Below, in pieces: positions 1 to 11,612 of a stretch of 64,000 nucleotides of DNA. The number at the start of each line of letters is the position of its first letter. The first letter of the stretch is position 1. This DNA comes from Bufo bufo (Eukaryota > Chordata > Amphibia > Anura > Bufonidae), in assembly GCF_905171765.1 (NCBI RefSeq), contig NC_053391.1:107482644-107546643 (forward strand), in the 5' to 3' direction. The position numbers and the translations under genes are program-made. The notes beneath the pieces are model-generated. The model did no database searches. It saw nothing but the letters and a program-made list of their open reading frames with translations, and was not told the origin of the DNA.

Positions 1-336
1 GTCTCCTGTTTTCTCTCTTTCCTCTGCCTCCATTTTGTAATTTTTAATGGATTTCTGAGTAAATAACATAAGAAATGATGATCATTATGAGGATATAAAA
101 TGAGGCCTATTACAGGCTCTGTATTTTTTTCATCCATCTAGTTCGGTGCTTTTATATTTGGGGATAATCAGCCACCGCTTTATCTGGACGGACATTTCTA
201 AATACAAACTATGCAATAAGATGTAAAAGACGTCAGTGGATGTTATAGGAAAATCTATGGACTGAGAAGGGTTATCATATGTTGTCTCCAATAGTTGAAA
301 TGGGAGTTTTTGATTAAACACAATTATTACATAGTT
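1..336. other. unannotated A/T-rich spacer
   Basis: No convincing coding frame, repeat end or RNA gene was seen here. It ends where the terminal inverted repeat of the next element starts. Confidence 0.5.
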
Positions 337-812
337 AGGCTACTTTCACACCTGCGTTAGGTGCGGATCCGTCTGGTATCTGCACAGACGGATCCGCACC
401 TATAATGCAAACGCTTAGATCCGTTCAGAACGGATCCGTTTGCATTACCATGATAATGCAAACGGATCAGTTTTGACTTTACATTGAAAGTCAATGGGAG
501 ACGGATCCGTTTGAAATTGAGCCATATAGTGTCAAATTCAAACGGATCCGTCCCCATTGACTTACATTGTAAGTCTGGACGGATCCGTTTGCCTCCGCAC
601 GGCCAGGCGGACACCCGAACGCTGCAAGCTGCGTTCAGGTGTCCGCCTGCTGAGCGGAGCGGAGGACAAACGGTGCCAAACTGATGCATTCTGAGCGGAT
701 CCGCATCCACTCAGAATGCATTAGGGCTGAACGGATCCGTTCGGGGCCGCTTGTGAGAGCCTTCAAACGGAACTCACAAGCGGAGCCCCGAACGCTAGTG
801 TGAAAGTAGCCT
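337..812. mobile_element. MITE with GGCTACTTTCACAC termini
   Basis: The element starts AGGCTACTTTCACAC and ends with its reverse complement GTGTGAAAGTAGCCT. The interior is packed with variants of ACGGATCCGT, some paired as hairpins near the left end (for example around 362-400). It has no coding capacity. Related copies lie at 16294-16766 and, cut short, at 30820-31130, and a relative shares the right terminus at 55053. I could not define a target duplication. Short open frames across it are by-products of the inverted repeats. Confidence 0.75.
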
Positions 813-1390
813 CAATTACACTCCGGTTCTTACACCGTTATACCATGCTGAAAAGTATGATGGAACTAAAAGAGAAAGCAACAAAAAGTAACCAGTGTCA
901 CTGAGTTGTCCGTTACTCTATACATTAAGAACATCTTGGTGCCTAGCACATTTTTAGGGTACGGTCACACTTTCAGGTTTCCTGGTGCAGTTTTGGAAGC
1001 CATTGGAAGGGATCATAAATGGAGAAAAACTATAAAGGACAAAAGATAAACATTTTCCTCTTTTTTGAATTCAGTAAAGTAGAAAAGACTTGCTCATATT
1101 CTCAAGTTAGCAAACTCCATATGGACAGCAATGAGGGGTCAGAATTGAGAGCACCACTGTAGGGGCAACCTCTTTTGAGCACCATGTACCTGCTAAACAT
1201 TTTTTCAAGTGAAAGCAGTTTGGTTGGTGATAACCAGGCATATGAGATATGTTCTTGTCTGTCATCATCTCTGCATACATTACATATTTGCACTGGAGTG
1301 CGGTGCTATGATCAGTCTCAGCCATCTGATTCACTATAGGTATTAACCACAAGCTATCAGAGAAATAGTCATCCACAGACCAACCCCTCC
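813..1390. other. unannotated spacer
   Basis: No supported gene or repeat boundary. The overlapping short frames at 1102-1418 have no recognisable domain and look like chance. Confidence 0.4.
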
Positions 1391-1697
1391 CCCTAATAAC
1401 TCCCTCACTGGTCCTCAAACCTCCTGTAACAGGGAGGCGGCAACAGGCTTCCCCTCTGCAGCGCTGCCAGCATCCCGCTAGTGAAGAGGAGCAAGGACGC
1501 GTCCGGCGTCCTCATCTCCATAGCAACCAGAGGGCGTGGAGGACCCGGCAGCACATGCTTCCTCGGCGTGGCCAGCGTCCTCCATCCCCTAGGCAATGAA
1601 CACGTGGGGAACTGAGCGCCAATACTGATGAGTCGGCGCTCAGCTTTTCTGAGTTGCGGGGGACAGGTCATGTGACGCTGGCCACATCACATGACCC
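1391..1697. other. GC-rich repeat-like segment, left half (possible LTR)
   Basis: This is a GC-rich, CpG-containing block unlike its A/T-rich surroundings. It is cut at a TTAA by the piggyBac-like element and seems to resume at 10299 with ACCTATTTAAACAGG, which resembles a TATA region. The rejoined piece (about 0.7 kb) could be a solo LTR or a promoter-bearing repeat. I see no clear LTR ends, so the class is uncertain. Confidence 0.3.
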
Positions 1698-2550
1698 TTA
1701 ACCACTTCAGCCCCCCTAGCTTAAACACCCTTAATGACCAGGCCACTTTTTACACTTCTGACCTACCCTACTTTCACCGTTTATTGCTCGGTCATGCAAC
1801 TTACCACCCAAATGAATTTTACCTCCTTTTCTTCTCACTAATAGAGCTTTCATTTGGTGGTATTTCATTGCTGCTGACATTACTTTTTTTGTTATTAATC
1901 AAAATTTAACGATTTTTTTGCAAAAAAATGACATTTTTCACTTTCAGTTGTAAAATTTTGCAAAAAAAACGACATCCATATATAAATTTTTCTCTAAATT
2001 TATTGTTCTACATGTCTTTGAAAAAAAAACAAATGTTTGGGTAAAAAAAAAAATGGTTTGGGTAAAAGTTATAGCGTTTACAAACTATGGTACAAAAATG
2101 TGAATTTCCGCTTTTTGAAGCAGCTTTCTGAGCACCTGTCATGTTTCCTGAGGTTCTACAATGGCCAGACAGTACAAACACCCCACAAATGACCCCATTT
2201 CGGAAAGTAGACACCCTAAGGTATTCGCTGATGGGCATAGTGAGTTCATAGAACTTTATATTTTTTGTCACAAGTTAGCGGAAAATTATGATTTTTTTTT
2301 TTTCTTACAAAGTCTCATATTCCACTAACTTGTGACAAAAAATAAAAACTTCCATGAACTCACTATGCCCATCACGAAATACCTTGGGGTGTCTTCTTTC
2401 CAAAATGGGGTCACTTGTGGGGTAGTTATACTGCCCTGGCATTTTAGGGGCGCAAATGCGTGCAAAGTAGTTTGAAATCAAAATCTGTAAAAAATGGCCG
2501 GTGAAATCCAAAAGGTGCTCTTTGGAATGTGGGCCCCTTTGCCCACCTAG

Positions 2551-3198
2551 TGTCACGACCGCTACCCCAGCAGCAGTCGTGTCGCACCAGACAGAGGGGA
2601 AGGGGGACCCTTATCTAAGGATGGGAATAGTATGGCCACCCCTGACTAACCCTAAGCTGGAACCTGTCTGCCCTGATACCCTAGATGGGGTGTGAACCCG
2701 TGCGGCGAGCAGGATGCCTAAACCCTCAGTCACCCTAACAAGCCTAGAGTGGGGGAAGGCCGATGGGAGCACTAGTCACCATCACTCATGTCTAGGAGAA
2801 CAGCAGGGGAAGACAGCAACAAACAAACTATATCAGAGATAGACTTATCCAGTCACGAGCAGAGAAGGCGATCCCAATCACGACAGTCCACGCCGGACAA
2901 GAGCTCCACAGCAACACCATCAAACGATCTCCTTCAAAGGTCAGAATAGAACTGGAAGTAAGGACTATATCTGGCAATGACTGCAAGTGAAAGTGAAACT
3001 AATATAGTAGCTGGGAGTGGCAGACAGGACTCACCTGAGAAGGATGCCTACAAACTCCCAGTCAGGACAAAAAGGTTCACAAGGCAAAACCCAGATGACA
3101 TACCCTGAACCACGGAGCAAACTCACAAGCTATCGCGAGTAGCAAGTCGCTGCGACCTTCTCCTCCCAGACCTGTCTGGATCAGTCACAGTCGTGACA
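2551..3198 (-). repeat. 3' LTR of the Gypsy element
   Basis: A 648-bp direct repeat of 7424-8071 lying beyond the 3' end of gag-pol, which is read on the minus strand. Its ends are TGTCACGAC and GTCGTGACA. The gag-pol frame runs about 75 bases into the LTR before its stop at 3123, which is common in compact Gypsy elements. Confidence 0.93.
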
Positions 3199-6100
3199 GT
3201 ACCCCCCTTTCTACGAGGGGCCCCTGGTCCCTCAAGACCAGGCCTCTCCGGATGGGAGCTATGAAAAGCCCGAATGAGTCTGTCCGCTTTTATCTCTGAT
3301 GCTGGAACCCACATTCTCTCTTCGGAACCATAACCTTTCCAGTGCACCAGGTACTGAAGAGAGCGGCGAACATATCGTGAATCAACAATCTTTTCTACCT
3401 GAAACTCAAGACTGCCATCAAAAACCACTGGTGGAGGCAGTAGTGGCAATGGTTCAGGAGGTTCTACATATCTCTTAAGCAGAGATCTGTGGAAGACATT
3501 ATGGATCCTTAGAGTCTGAGGTAGCTCCAGACGAAAAGCCACCGGGTTAATGATCTTAATTACCCTATAAGGACCAATAAATCTCGGACCTAATTTCCAC
3601 GAGGGAACCTTCAACTTGATATTTCTGGTAGACAACCACACCAAGTCATTCACCCCAAGGTCCGGACCTTCAGAGCGCTTCCTATCAGCCACACGTTTGT
3701 ATCTACCACCAATTCTCTTCAAACTTTCTTGCACACTCTGCCACACTGAAGAAAGTGAAGACGCAAATCGTTCCTCCTCGGGAATCCCAGACGGCCCCCC
3801 CTCACTAAACGTACAAAACTGAGGATGGAAACCATACGCACCAAAAAATGGTGACTTATCGGTGGATTCTTGACGACGATTATTAATGGCAAACTCGGCT
3901 TACGGTAAATAAGATGACCATTCCTCCTGATTTTCGGAAACAAAGCATCTCAAATATGTCTCTAGGTTTTGATTGGTACGTTCAGTCTGACCGTTGGACT
4001 GTGGATGGAAAGATGAAGAAAACGACAGATGAACCCCTAAACGAGAACAAAAAGCTTTCCAAAATTTAGAAACGAATTGGGTACCACGATCCGAAACAAT
4101 ATCGGAAGGGACGATAATAACCTGAGCCAGTGTGTTAGCATTAGGCAATGCGGCAAGAGCAATAAAGTGCACCATTTTACTGAATCTGTCAACAACTACA
4201 AGAATAACAGTCTTCCCCGCTGATACTGGTAGATCCGTAATGAAATCCATTGACAGGTGCGTCCAAGGCCTGTTGGGGATGGCCAGAGGTAAAAGACGCC
4301 CTGCCGGACGAGTATGATCTACCTTAGAACGAGCACAGGTAGCACATGCAGACACAAAATTCAACACCTCCTGGCGCCATTTAGGCCACCAGAACCGACG
4401 AGACACTAACTCAGAGGTTGCCCTACTACCTGGGTGTCCTGCCAGTGTGGAGTTATGGTGTTCTTTTAGTATCTGCAGTCGTAAATTTTCTGGCACAAAC
4501 AGTTTACCCGAGGGGCAGGAGGCCGGGGCGTCCCCCTGAGCTTCCAACACCCTCCCCTCCAAACCTGAGTGTAATGCAGAGACCACCACCCCCTTTTGCA
4601 AAATGGGCTCTGGTACCTCAACATCACCCCCTCCAGGAAAACTTCGAGACAATGCATCCGCCTTAGTATTTTTTGCCCCCGGGCGATAGGTTATTACAAA
4701 ATTAAACCTAGTAAAAAATAACGACCACCGAGCCTGTCTAGGGGTGAGACGTTTAGCAGACTCCAGATATAATAAGTTTTTGTGATCAGTAATCACCGTG
4801 ACGGGATGAACCGCCCCCTCCAAAAAATGACGCCACTCCTCAAAAGCCAACTTAATAGCCAAAAGTTCCCTGTTGCCAATATCATAGTTCCTTTCTGCAG
4901 TAGACAATTTCTTCGAAAAGAAAGCACACGGACGCCATTCACCAGGGGACGGGCCCTGAGATAGTACCGCTCCCACCCCCACCTCTGATGCGTCAACCTC
5001 TACAATAAAAGGAAGCGAGACATCTGGCTGTACGAGAATAGGGGCCGAGGTGAATCTCTCCTTCAGAGATGCAAAGGCAGTTTTGGCTGCATGTGACCAT
5101 TTGAAAAAATCGGATCCCTTTCGGGTCATGTCCGTCAGTGGTTTGACCACCAAGGAATAGTTTTTTATAAACTTTCTATAAAAATTGGCAAACCCCAGGA
5201 AGCGTTGCAATGCCTTCAGGTTCTCAGGCAGATCCCAGTCTATAATCGCCCGGACTTTCTCTGGATCCATGCGGAAACCTGAATCTGACAACACATACCC
5301 CAGAAATGGCAGTTCTTTTACGGCGAACACACATTTTTCTAACTTAGCAAACAATTTGTTGGCCCTTAATATCTGCAGCACTTGTCTCACATGGATCTTA
5401 TGTGTATCCAGATCCGGGGAATAGACCAGGATGTCATCAAGATATATCACAACAAATCTCCCGATAAGGTGACTAAAAATATCGTTGACAAAATGTTGGA
5501 ATACCGCAGGCGCATTAGTAAGACCAAATGGCATGACCAGATTTTCATAATGCCCTTCCGGAGTATTAAAAGCCGTCTTCCACTCATCCCCCTCTTTGAT
5601 GCGAACCAGGTTATAGGCTCCTCTGAGATCCATTTTGGAGAACCATTTAGCACCAGCAACCTGATTAAAGAGGTCGGGAATGAGAGGAAGAGGATAGGGA
5701 TCTCGGATAGTTATCCGGTTTAATTCCCGGAAATCCAGGCAAGGACGTAGGCCCCCATCTTTCTTTTTAACGAAAAAGAACCCTGCAGCCACAGGTGAAG
5801 AAGAGGGTCTGATGTGTCCCTTAGCCAAACTCTCCGAAATATAATCTTTCATAGCCTTCCTCTCCGGGCTGGAAAGATTGTATAACCGGGTTTTAGGTAG
5901 TTTGGCCCCAGGTAGTAGATTAATCGGGCAATCATATGGACGATGAGGTGGTAACCCCTGACAACCCTTCTCAGAGAACACATCCATAAAATCTGACAGA
6001 AAGGCAGGTAAAGATGTTACAGAGAGTGTAGAGCACCTACTACTCAAGCAGTTGTCCTTACAATGTTTACTCCACTCCACAATCTCCCCGGCCTGCCAAT

Positions 6101-7343
6101 CCACCACTGGATTGTGAGTCACCAGCCAGGGAAGCCCCAATACCATAGGAGCCGGAAGACCGTCCAGGACATAACACGAGATATGCTCTTTATGGAGGTC
6201 CCCTACCTGCAGATGGATATTATGAATGATCTGAGTTAACTCTTTCTGAGTAAGAGGGGAGGAGTCGATGGCAAAAACAGGAATAGTTCTGCGTATCGGT
6301 TCTGGAGTAAAACTCAGAGCCTGAGCAAACCGTGAATCCACCAAGTTGACCCCCGCCCCACTGTCCAAAAAGACGGAACAGATCTCAGTCTTATTGCCCG
6401 CCTCAACGGTAGCGGACAACAAAAACTGAGACATGCGTATGGAGGAAACGAATACGCCCAGACTGTTATCCTCCGCACAATCTGGGGACTCTAGTTTTCC
6501 CGGCGGCTCCTTTGTTTGTGGTCTCTTGGGTTCTGAGGGACAAACCTTTACAAAATGACCCCTCCCCCCACAACGAAAACAAACCTCTGACCTACAGCGG
6601 AACTTAGGAGGATTCACCCGTCTAGTGGCGCCCCCTATTTGCATTGGTTCGACTGGATCATAACAAACCGATCCCTGCCCTATAGAGGCCTCCGTAAAAT
6701 TTAATAGTCTCTCCCTGAGTCGTCTGTCGATTCTTATGGACAGAGACATAGCAGCCTCCAGAGACCCAGGGACCTCATATACCGCCAGCGCGTCTTTTAA
6801 TTTTTCAGACAACCCCTGGCAGAACTGACTCCTAAGGGCCGAGTCGTTCCATAATGTATCAGTAGCCCACCTACGGAATTCGGAACAATATAGTTCAGCA
6901 GACCGGTTCTCTTGCCGAAGTCTACGTAGCTTAGACTCAGCCAGTGAGACCCTGTCCGGGTCATCATATACGAGACCCAGGGCTTCAAAAAACTCCTCCA
7001 CTGATTGTAAGGCCAGAGAGTCTGATGGTAGGGAGAAGGCCCAAGCCTGCGGATCTCCTTGCAGGAGAGAAATTACAATACCCACCCGTTGTTCCTCACC
7101 GCCGGAGGATCTAGGGCGTAACCTGAAGAACAATTTGCAAGCTTCTCTGAAGGTTACAAATTGCTCTCTCCCTCCTGAGAACCTATCAGGTAAAGCCACT
7201 TTTGGCTCAGGAGTACCTTGGTTTCCCGTAGCAACGGTGGAACCCAAGGATGGCTGCTGCTGCTGCAGCACTGTTGCTTTTAATCCTGCCACTTCAAGGG
7301 ATAATCCCTGTAATTGTTTCGCCAAAACCGTAACCGGATCCAT
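3123..7343 (-). pseudogene. Gypsy gag-pol polyprotein with one premature stop
   Basis: One frame encodes Gag and Pol. I place the start at 7343 (MDPVTVLAKQ); the open frame extends 11 codons upstream of it. Residue numbers below count from the frame start at 7376. A CCHC knuckle (CFRCGGRGHFVKVC) lies at about 266-279. The protease motif FLDSGAG is near 337, and the reverse transcriptase YLDD is at 645-648. RNase H acidic residues are near 795, 837, 864 and 907. The integrase has a CATC zinc pair at 1011 and catalytic D1044, D1096 and E1132. A TAA at 3900-3902 interrupts the frame just after the integrase core. The same frame then continues through the GPY-like region to a chromodomain with YLVHWKGYG (about 3400-3255). 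The integrase also looks some codons short between HFIAL and PSDIVSDRG. Coding is otherwise open over 4.2 kb, so the element is young but probably inactive. Confidence 0.9.
3199..3214 (-). promoter_or_regulatory. polypurine tract of the Gypsy element
   Basis: On the minus strand the bases next to the 3' LTR read AGAAAGGGGGGTAC. This is a purine run in the position where plus-strand DNA synthesis is primed. The assignment follows from position and composition. Confidence 0.7.
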
Positions 7344-7423
7344 AGTGGAACAGAAAAATACAAAGCAAAACAGCAAGCAAAAAAAAAATTAAAAAAAGAA
7401 ATGTCAGAAAAGGCCAGATATAC

Positions 7424-8071
7424 TGTCACGACCGCTACCCCAGCAGCAGTCGTGTCGCACCAGACGGAGGGGAAGGGGGACCCTTATCTACGGATGGGAA
7501 TAGTATGGCCACCCCTGACTAACCCTAAGCTGGCACCTGTCTGCCCTGATACCCTAGACGGGGTGTGAACCCGTGCGGCGAGCAGGATGCCTAAACCCTC
7601 AGTCACCCTAACAAGCCTAGAGTGGGGGAAGGCCGATGGGAGAACTAGTCACCATCACTCATGTCTAGGAGAACAGCAGGGGAAGACAGCAACAAACAAA
7701 CTATATCAGAGATAGACTTATCCAGTCACGAGCAGAGAAGGCGATCCCAATCACGACAGTCCACGCCGGACTTGAGCTCCACAGCAACACCATCAAACGA
7801 TCTCCTTCAAAGGTCAGAATAGAACTGGAAGTAAGGACTATATCTGGCAATGACTGCAAGTGAAAGTGAAACTAATATAGTAGCTGGGAGTGGCAGACAG
7901 GACTCACCTGAGAAGGATGCCTACAAACTCCCAGTCAGGACAAAAAGGTTCACAAGGCAAAACCCAGATGACATACCCTGAACCACGGAGCAAACTCACA
8001 AGCTATCGCGAGTAGCAAGTCGCTGCGACCTTCTCCTCCCAGACCTGTCTGGATCAGTCACAGTCGTGACA
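7424..8071 (-). repeat. 5' LTR of the Gypsy element
   Basis: A 648-bp copy of 2551-3198 on the upstream side of the minus-strand gag-pol. It should carry the promoter and poly(A) signals, but I could not fix either position. The primer binding site next to it, in 7400-7423, was not assigned to a tRNA. Confidence 0.92.
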
Positions 8072-8078
8072 CCTAGGC

Positions 8079-8337
8079 TGCAAAAAAGTGTCACACATCT
8101 GGTATTGCTGTACTCAGGAGAAGTTGGGCAATGTGTTTTGGGGTGTCATTTTACATATACCCATGCTGGGTGAGATAAATATCTCGGCAAAAGACAACTT
8201 TTCCCATTTTTTATACAAAGTTGGCATTTGACCAAGATATTTATCTCACCCATATATGTAAAATGACACCCCAAAACACATTGCCCAACTTCTCCTGAGT
8301 ACGGCGATACCAGATGTGTGACACTTTTTTGCAGCCT
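8079..8337. repeat. long palindrome inside the piggyBac-like element
   Basis: The arms read outward from an A/T-rich centre near 8207. GCAAAAAAGTGTCACAC on the left is mirrored on the right, and internal pieces such as CAAAACACATTGCCCAACTT pair too. The same module recurs three times at 39050-40850. Confidence 0.85.
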
Positions 8338-8890
8338 AGATGCGCAAAGGGGCCCACATTCCTTTTATGAGGGCATTTTTAGACATTTGGATCCCAGACT
8401 TCTTCTCACGCTTTAGGGCCCCTAGAATGCCAGGGCAGTATAAATACCCCACATGTAACCCCATTTTGGAAAGAAGACACCCCAAGGTATTCAATGAGGG
8501 GCATGGCGAGTTCATAGAAATTTTTTTTTTTGGGCACAAGTTAGCGGAAATTGATATTTTTTTTTTCTCACAAAGTCTCCCTTTCCGCTAACTTGGGACA
8601 AAAATTTCAATCTTTCATGGACTCAATATGCCCCTCAGCGAATACCTTGGGGTGTCTTCTTTCCGAAATGGGGTCACATGTGGGGTATTTATACTGCCCT
8701 GGCATTCTAGGGGCCCTAAAGCGTGAGAAGAAGTCTGGAATATAAATGTCTAAAAAAATTTACGCATTTGGATTCCGTGAGGGGTATGGTGAGTTCATGT
8801 GAGATTTTATTTTTTGACACAAGTTAGTGGAATATGAGACTTCGTAAGAAAAAAAAAAAAATTCCGCTAACTTGGGCCAAAAAAATGTCT

Positions 8891-9905
8891 GAATGGAGCC
8901 TTACAGGGGGGTGATCAATGACAGGGGGGTGATCAGGGAGTCTATATGGGGTGATCATCCCCCTGTCATTGATCACCCCCCTATAAGGCTCCATTCAGAT
9001 GTCCGTATGTGTTTTGCGGATCCGATCCATGTATCCGTGGATCCGTAAAAAACATACGGACATCTGAATGCAGCCTTACAGGGGGGTGATCAATGACAGG
9101 GGGGTGATCAATGACAGGGGGGTGATCAATGACAGGGGGGTGATCAGGGAGTCTATATGGGGTGATCACCCCCCTGTCATTGATCACCCCCCTATAAGGC
9201 TCCATTCAGATGTCCGTATGTGTTTTGCGGATCCGATCCATGTATCCGTGGATCCGTAAAAAAAACATACGGACATCTGAATACAGCCTTACAGGGGGGT
9301 GATCAATGACAGGGGGGTGATCAGGGAGTCTATATGGGGTGATCACCCCCCTGTAAGGCTCCATTCAGACGTCTGTATGTGTTTTGCGGATCCAATCCAT
9401 GTATCCGTGGATCCGTAAAAAACATACGGACATCTGAATGCAGCCTTACAGGGGGGTGATCAATGACAGGGGGGTGATCAATGACATGGGAGTGATCAGG
9501 GAGTCTATATGGGGTGATCACCCCCTGTCATTGATCACCCCCCTATAAGGCTCCATTCAGACGTCCGTATGTGTTTTGCGGATCCAATCCATGTATCAGT
9601 GGATCCGTAAAAAATCTTACGGATTTCTGAATGGAGCCTTACAAGGGGGTGATCAATGACAGGGGGGTGATCAGGGAGTCTATATGGGGTGATCACCCCC
9701 ATCATTGATCACCCCCCGGTAAGGCTCCATTCAGACGTCCGTATGTGTTTTGCGGATCCGATCCATGTATCAGTGGATCCGTAAAAATCATACGGACGTC
9801 TAAATGGAGCCTTACAGGGGGGTGATCAATGACAGGGGGGTGATCAATGACAGGGGGGTGATCAGGGAGTCTATATGGGGTGATCAGGGGTGATCAGGGG
9901 TGAAT
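8891..9905. repeat. compound satellite of nested inverted repeats
   Basis: Five units of about 157-213 bp plus a partial sixth start at 8891, 9066, 9279, 9436, 9629 and 9802. Each has one or more copies of GGGGGGTGATCAATGACA, an inverted copy of that motif, then TGCGGATCC...ATACGGACATCTGAATG. Unit length varies with the number of 18-bp steps. It sits wholly inside the piggyBac-like element. It is not a CRISPR array, because the spacers are not unique. Confidence 0.9.
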
Positions 9906-9971
9906 AAGGGGTTAATAAGTGACGGGGGGGGGGTGTAGTGTAGTGTGGTGCTTGGTGCTACTTATTACTGA

Positions 9972-10198
9972 GCTACCTGTGTCCTCTAGTGGTCGATCCA
10001 AACAAAAGGGACCACCAGAGGACCAGGTAGCAGGTATATTAGACGCTGTTATCAAAACAGCATCTAATATACCTGTTAGGGGTTAAAAAAATCACATCTC
10101 CAGCCTGCCAGCGAACGATCGCCGCTGGCAGGCTGGAGATCCACTCGCTTACCTTCCGATCCTGTGAACGCGCGCGCCTGTCTGCGCGCGTTCACAGG
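9972..10198. repeat. four consecutive hairpins near the piggyBac-like right end
   Basis: Stem-loops lie at 9972-10031, 10032-10074, 10096-10140 and 10161-10198. The related element has four hairpins in the same order at 44662-44875. Three of the four have quite different stem sequences there but are still paired. Confidence 0.8.
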
Positions 10199-10298
10199 AA
10201 ATCTCGCGTCTCGCGAGATGACGCATATATGCGTGACTCTGCGCAGGGCTGCCGCCTCCGAAACGCGATACTGCGTTAGGCGGTCCGGAGGTGGTTAA

Positions 10299-10690
10299 GG
10301 AGGACCTATTTAAACAGGTAACCTGCTGGCCACAGGTTGCTTGTGATTGGTCTTGATACCCTCACTAGCTGTTTCCTATTGTGCATTTTTGTGTTCTTGG
10401 ACCTCGGCTCTGTTTTTGACCTCGATCTTGTGACCTCCCTGGATTTGACGTGACCACTTGGCTTCTGACTCCGGATTGTGTTTTGACCTCGTTATTGTAT
10501 TGTTCCCTGTGTACCTGCGTGACCTTCTGGCTTTGACTTTGGCTTGCCTGACTCTGTTACGGTATTCCTCTTATCTTCTTAGGCCCCTGCACGTATCTAA
10601 GCGAGGGACTGCCGCCAAGTTGCAAGTAGGCAGGGACAGAGGTGGGGTGGAGTTTAGGGCAGCACTTATCCCTGCCCTCTGTCGTGACAC
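10299..10690. other. GC-rich repeat-like segment, right half
   Basis: This appears to continue 1391-1697 after removal of the TTAA-flanked element. It contains ACCTATTTAAACAGG and repeated TTGACCTC- and GTGACC-like stretches, and ends near TGTCGTGACA. It has no recognised product; the open frame at 10458-10811 has no domain I know. A solo LTR is one reading. Confidence 0.3.
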
Positions 10691-11243
10691 CTGCCTTGTC
10701 TTCCCTCACTGGTCCCCATGCCTTCTTGCTCTTCCCATTAGATATATAATATCCCTCCCCTTTGTACTTTTCCACGAGGTCTACAGTAGGTACCCTTATC
10801 CACTCCTATAAACTCCCATGACTGGCCATTAGCAGTTTAACATCCCTGCCCCAACTTTACAAAAAACTCCAAGATGAAGCTTTATTTTATGTCGATATAT
10901 ATACTGTAGAAGTATAGATATTTTTTCTGACAACTTAACAATCCCATTTCCATATACAGTCAGGTCCAAAAATATTGGGACATCGACATAATTCTAACAT
11001 TTTTGGCTCTATACACCACCACAATGGATTTGAAATGAAACGAACAAGATGCGCTTTAACTTTAATTTGAGGGTATTTACATCCAAATCAGGTGAATGGT
11101 GTAGGAATTACAACAGCTTGCATATGTGCCTCCCACTTGTTAAGGGACCAAAAGTAATGGGACAATTGGCTTCTCAGCTATTCCATGGCCAGGTGTGTGT
11201 TATTCCCTCATTATCCAAATTACAATGAGCAGATAAAGGTCCA

Positions 11244-11551
11244 AAGCAGTGATGGCCAGTTCGCATTGTTCGCCCGCGAACATATGCGGGCTGCCATCTT
11301 TTTTCACAAGTCCGACCGCGAGCTGGTCTGAAAACAAATGCGGTCACCGGGAGCAGGCAGTTCCGAGACCAGCCCGATGAAGGCCCCCGGTGGCTGTTCT
11401 CGGAATTGCCTGCTCCCGCTAACCGCAATTGTTTTCAGACCGGCTCGCGCACAGGCACAGGTAAGGGCTTACCTGTGCCTTGCCGGACTTGTGAAAAAAG
11501 ATGGCAGCCCGCATATGTTCGCGGACGAACAATGCGAACTGGCCATCACTA
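11244..11551. mobile_element. hairpin MITE inserted in Tc1 copy A
   Basis: Comparison with the other family copy near 53755 shows the insertion exactly. GTCCA is duplicated at 11239-11243 and 11552-11556. The arms read GTGATGGCCAGTTCGCATTG and its complement and extend about 80 bp. The GCGAAC content is reminiscent of the hAT elements at 55-62 kb, but a 5-bp duplication does not fit hAT, so the class is open. Confidence 0.8.
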
Positions 11552-11612
11552 GTCCAGAGTTCATTTCAAGTGTGCTATTTGCATTTGGAATCTGTTGCTA
11601 TCAACTCTCAAG

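Larger units (their letters stand above)
2551..8071 (-). mobile_element. Ty3/Gypsy chromodomain LTR retrotransposon
   Basis: Two direct 648-bp LTRs flank a minus-strand gag-pol. CCTAG is duplicated at 2546-2550 and 8072-8076 as a 5-bp target site duplication. The LTRs begin TGTCACGAC and end GTCGTGACA. I counted seven mismatches between them by eye (about 1%), so the insertion is recent compared with its host element. The order protease, reverse transcriptase, RNase H, integrase, chromodomain is that of chromoviruses. There is no envelope-like frame. Confidence 0.93.
1698..10298. mobile_element. piggyBac-like non-autonomous element, split by a Gypsy insertion
   Basis: TTAA occurs at 1698-1701 and 10295-10298, and the ends are CCACTTC and GGAGGTGG, matching the ends of the piggyBac element at 38251-44983. 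The left ~850 bases are nearly the same as 38255 onward by eye. The last ~100 bases also match 44880-44979 closely. There is no transposase. Instead it carries hairpin modules (2193-2395, 8079-8337), a compound satellite (8891-9905) and four hairpins near the right end. The Gypsy element at 2551-8071 accounts for most of the length. It could be mobilised in trans by a related transposase, which is inference. Confidence 0.85.

Noticed and set aside
7400..7423. Primer binding site next to the Gypsy 5' LTR
   Set aside because: A TGG-starting stretch is present but is not directly at the LTR edge, and I could not match it to a tRNA with confidence.
8891..9905. Regularly spaced repeats resembling a CRISPR array
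   Set aside because: The repeats and the sequence between them both recur, unit lengths vary, units are palindromic, and the setting is a vertebrate transposon.
10458..10811. Plus-strand frame of 117 codons with a hydrophobic look
   Set aside because: The hydrophobicity comes from T-rich, repeat-like sequence; no domain, and it continues a possible LTR.
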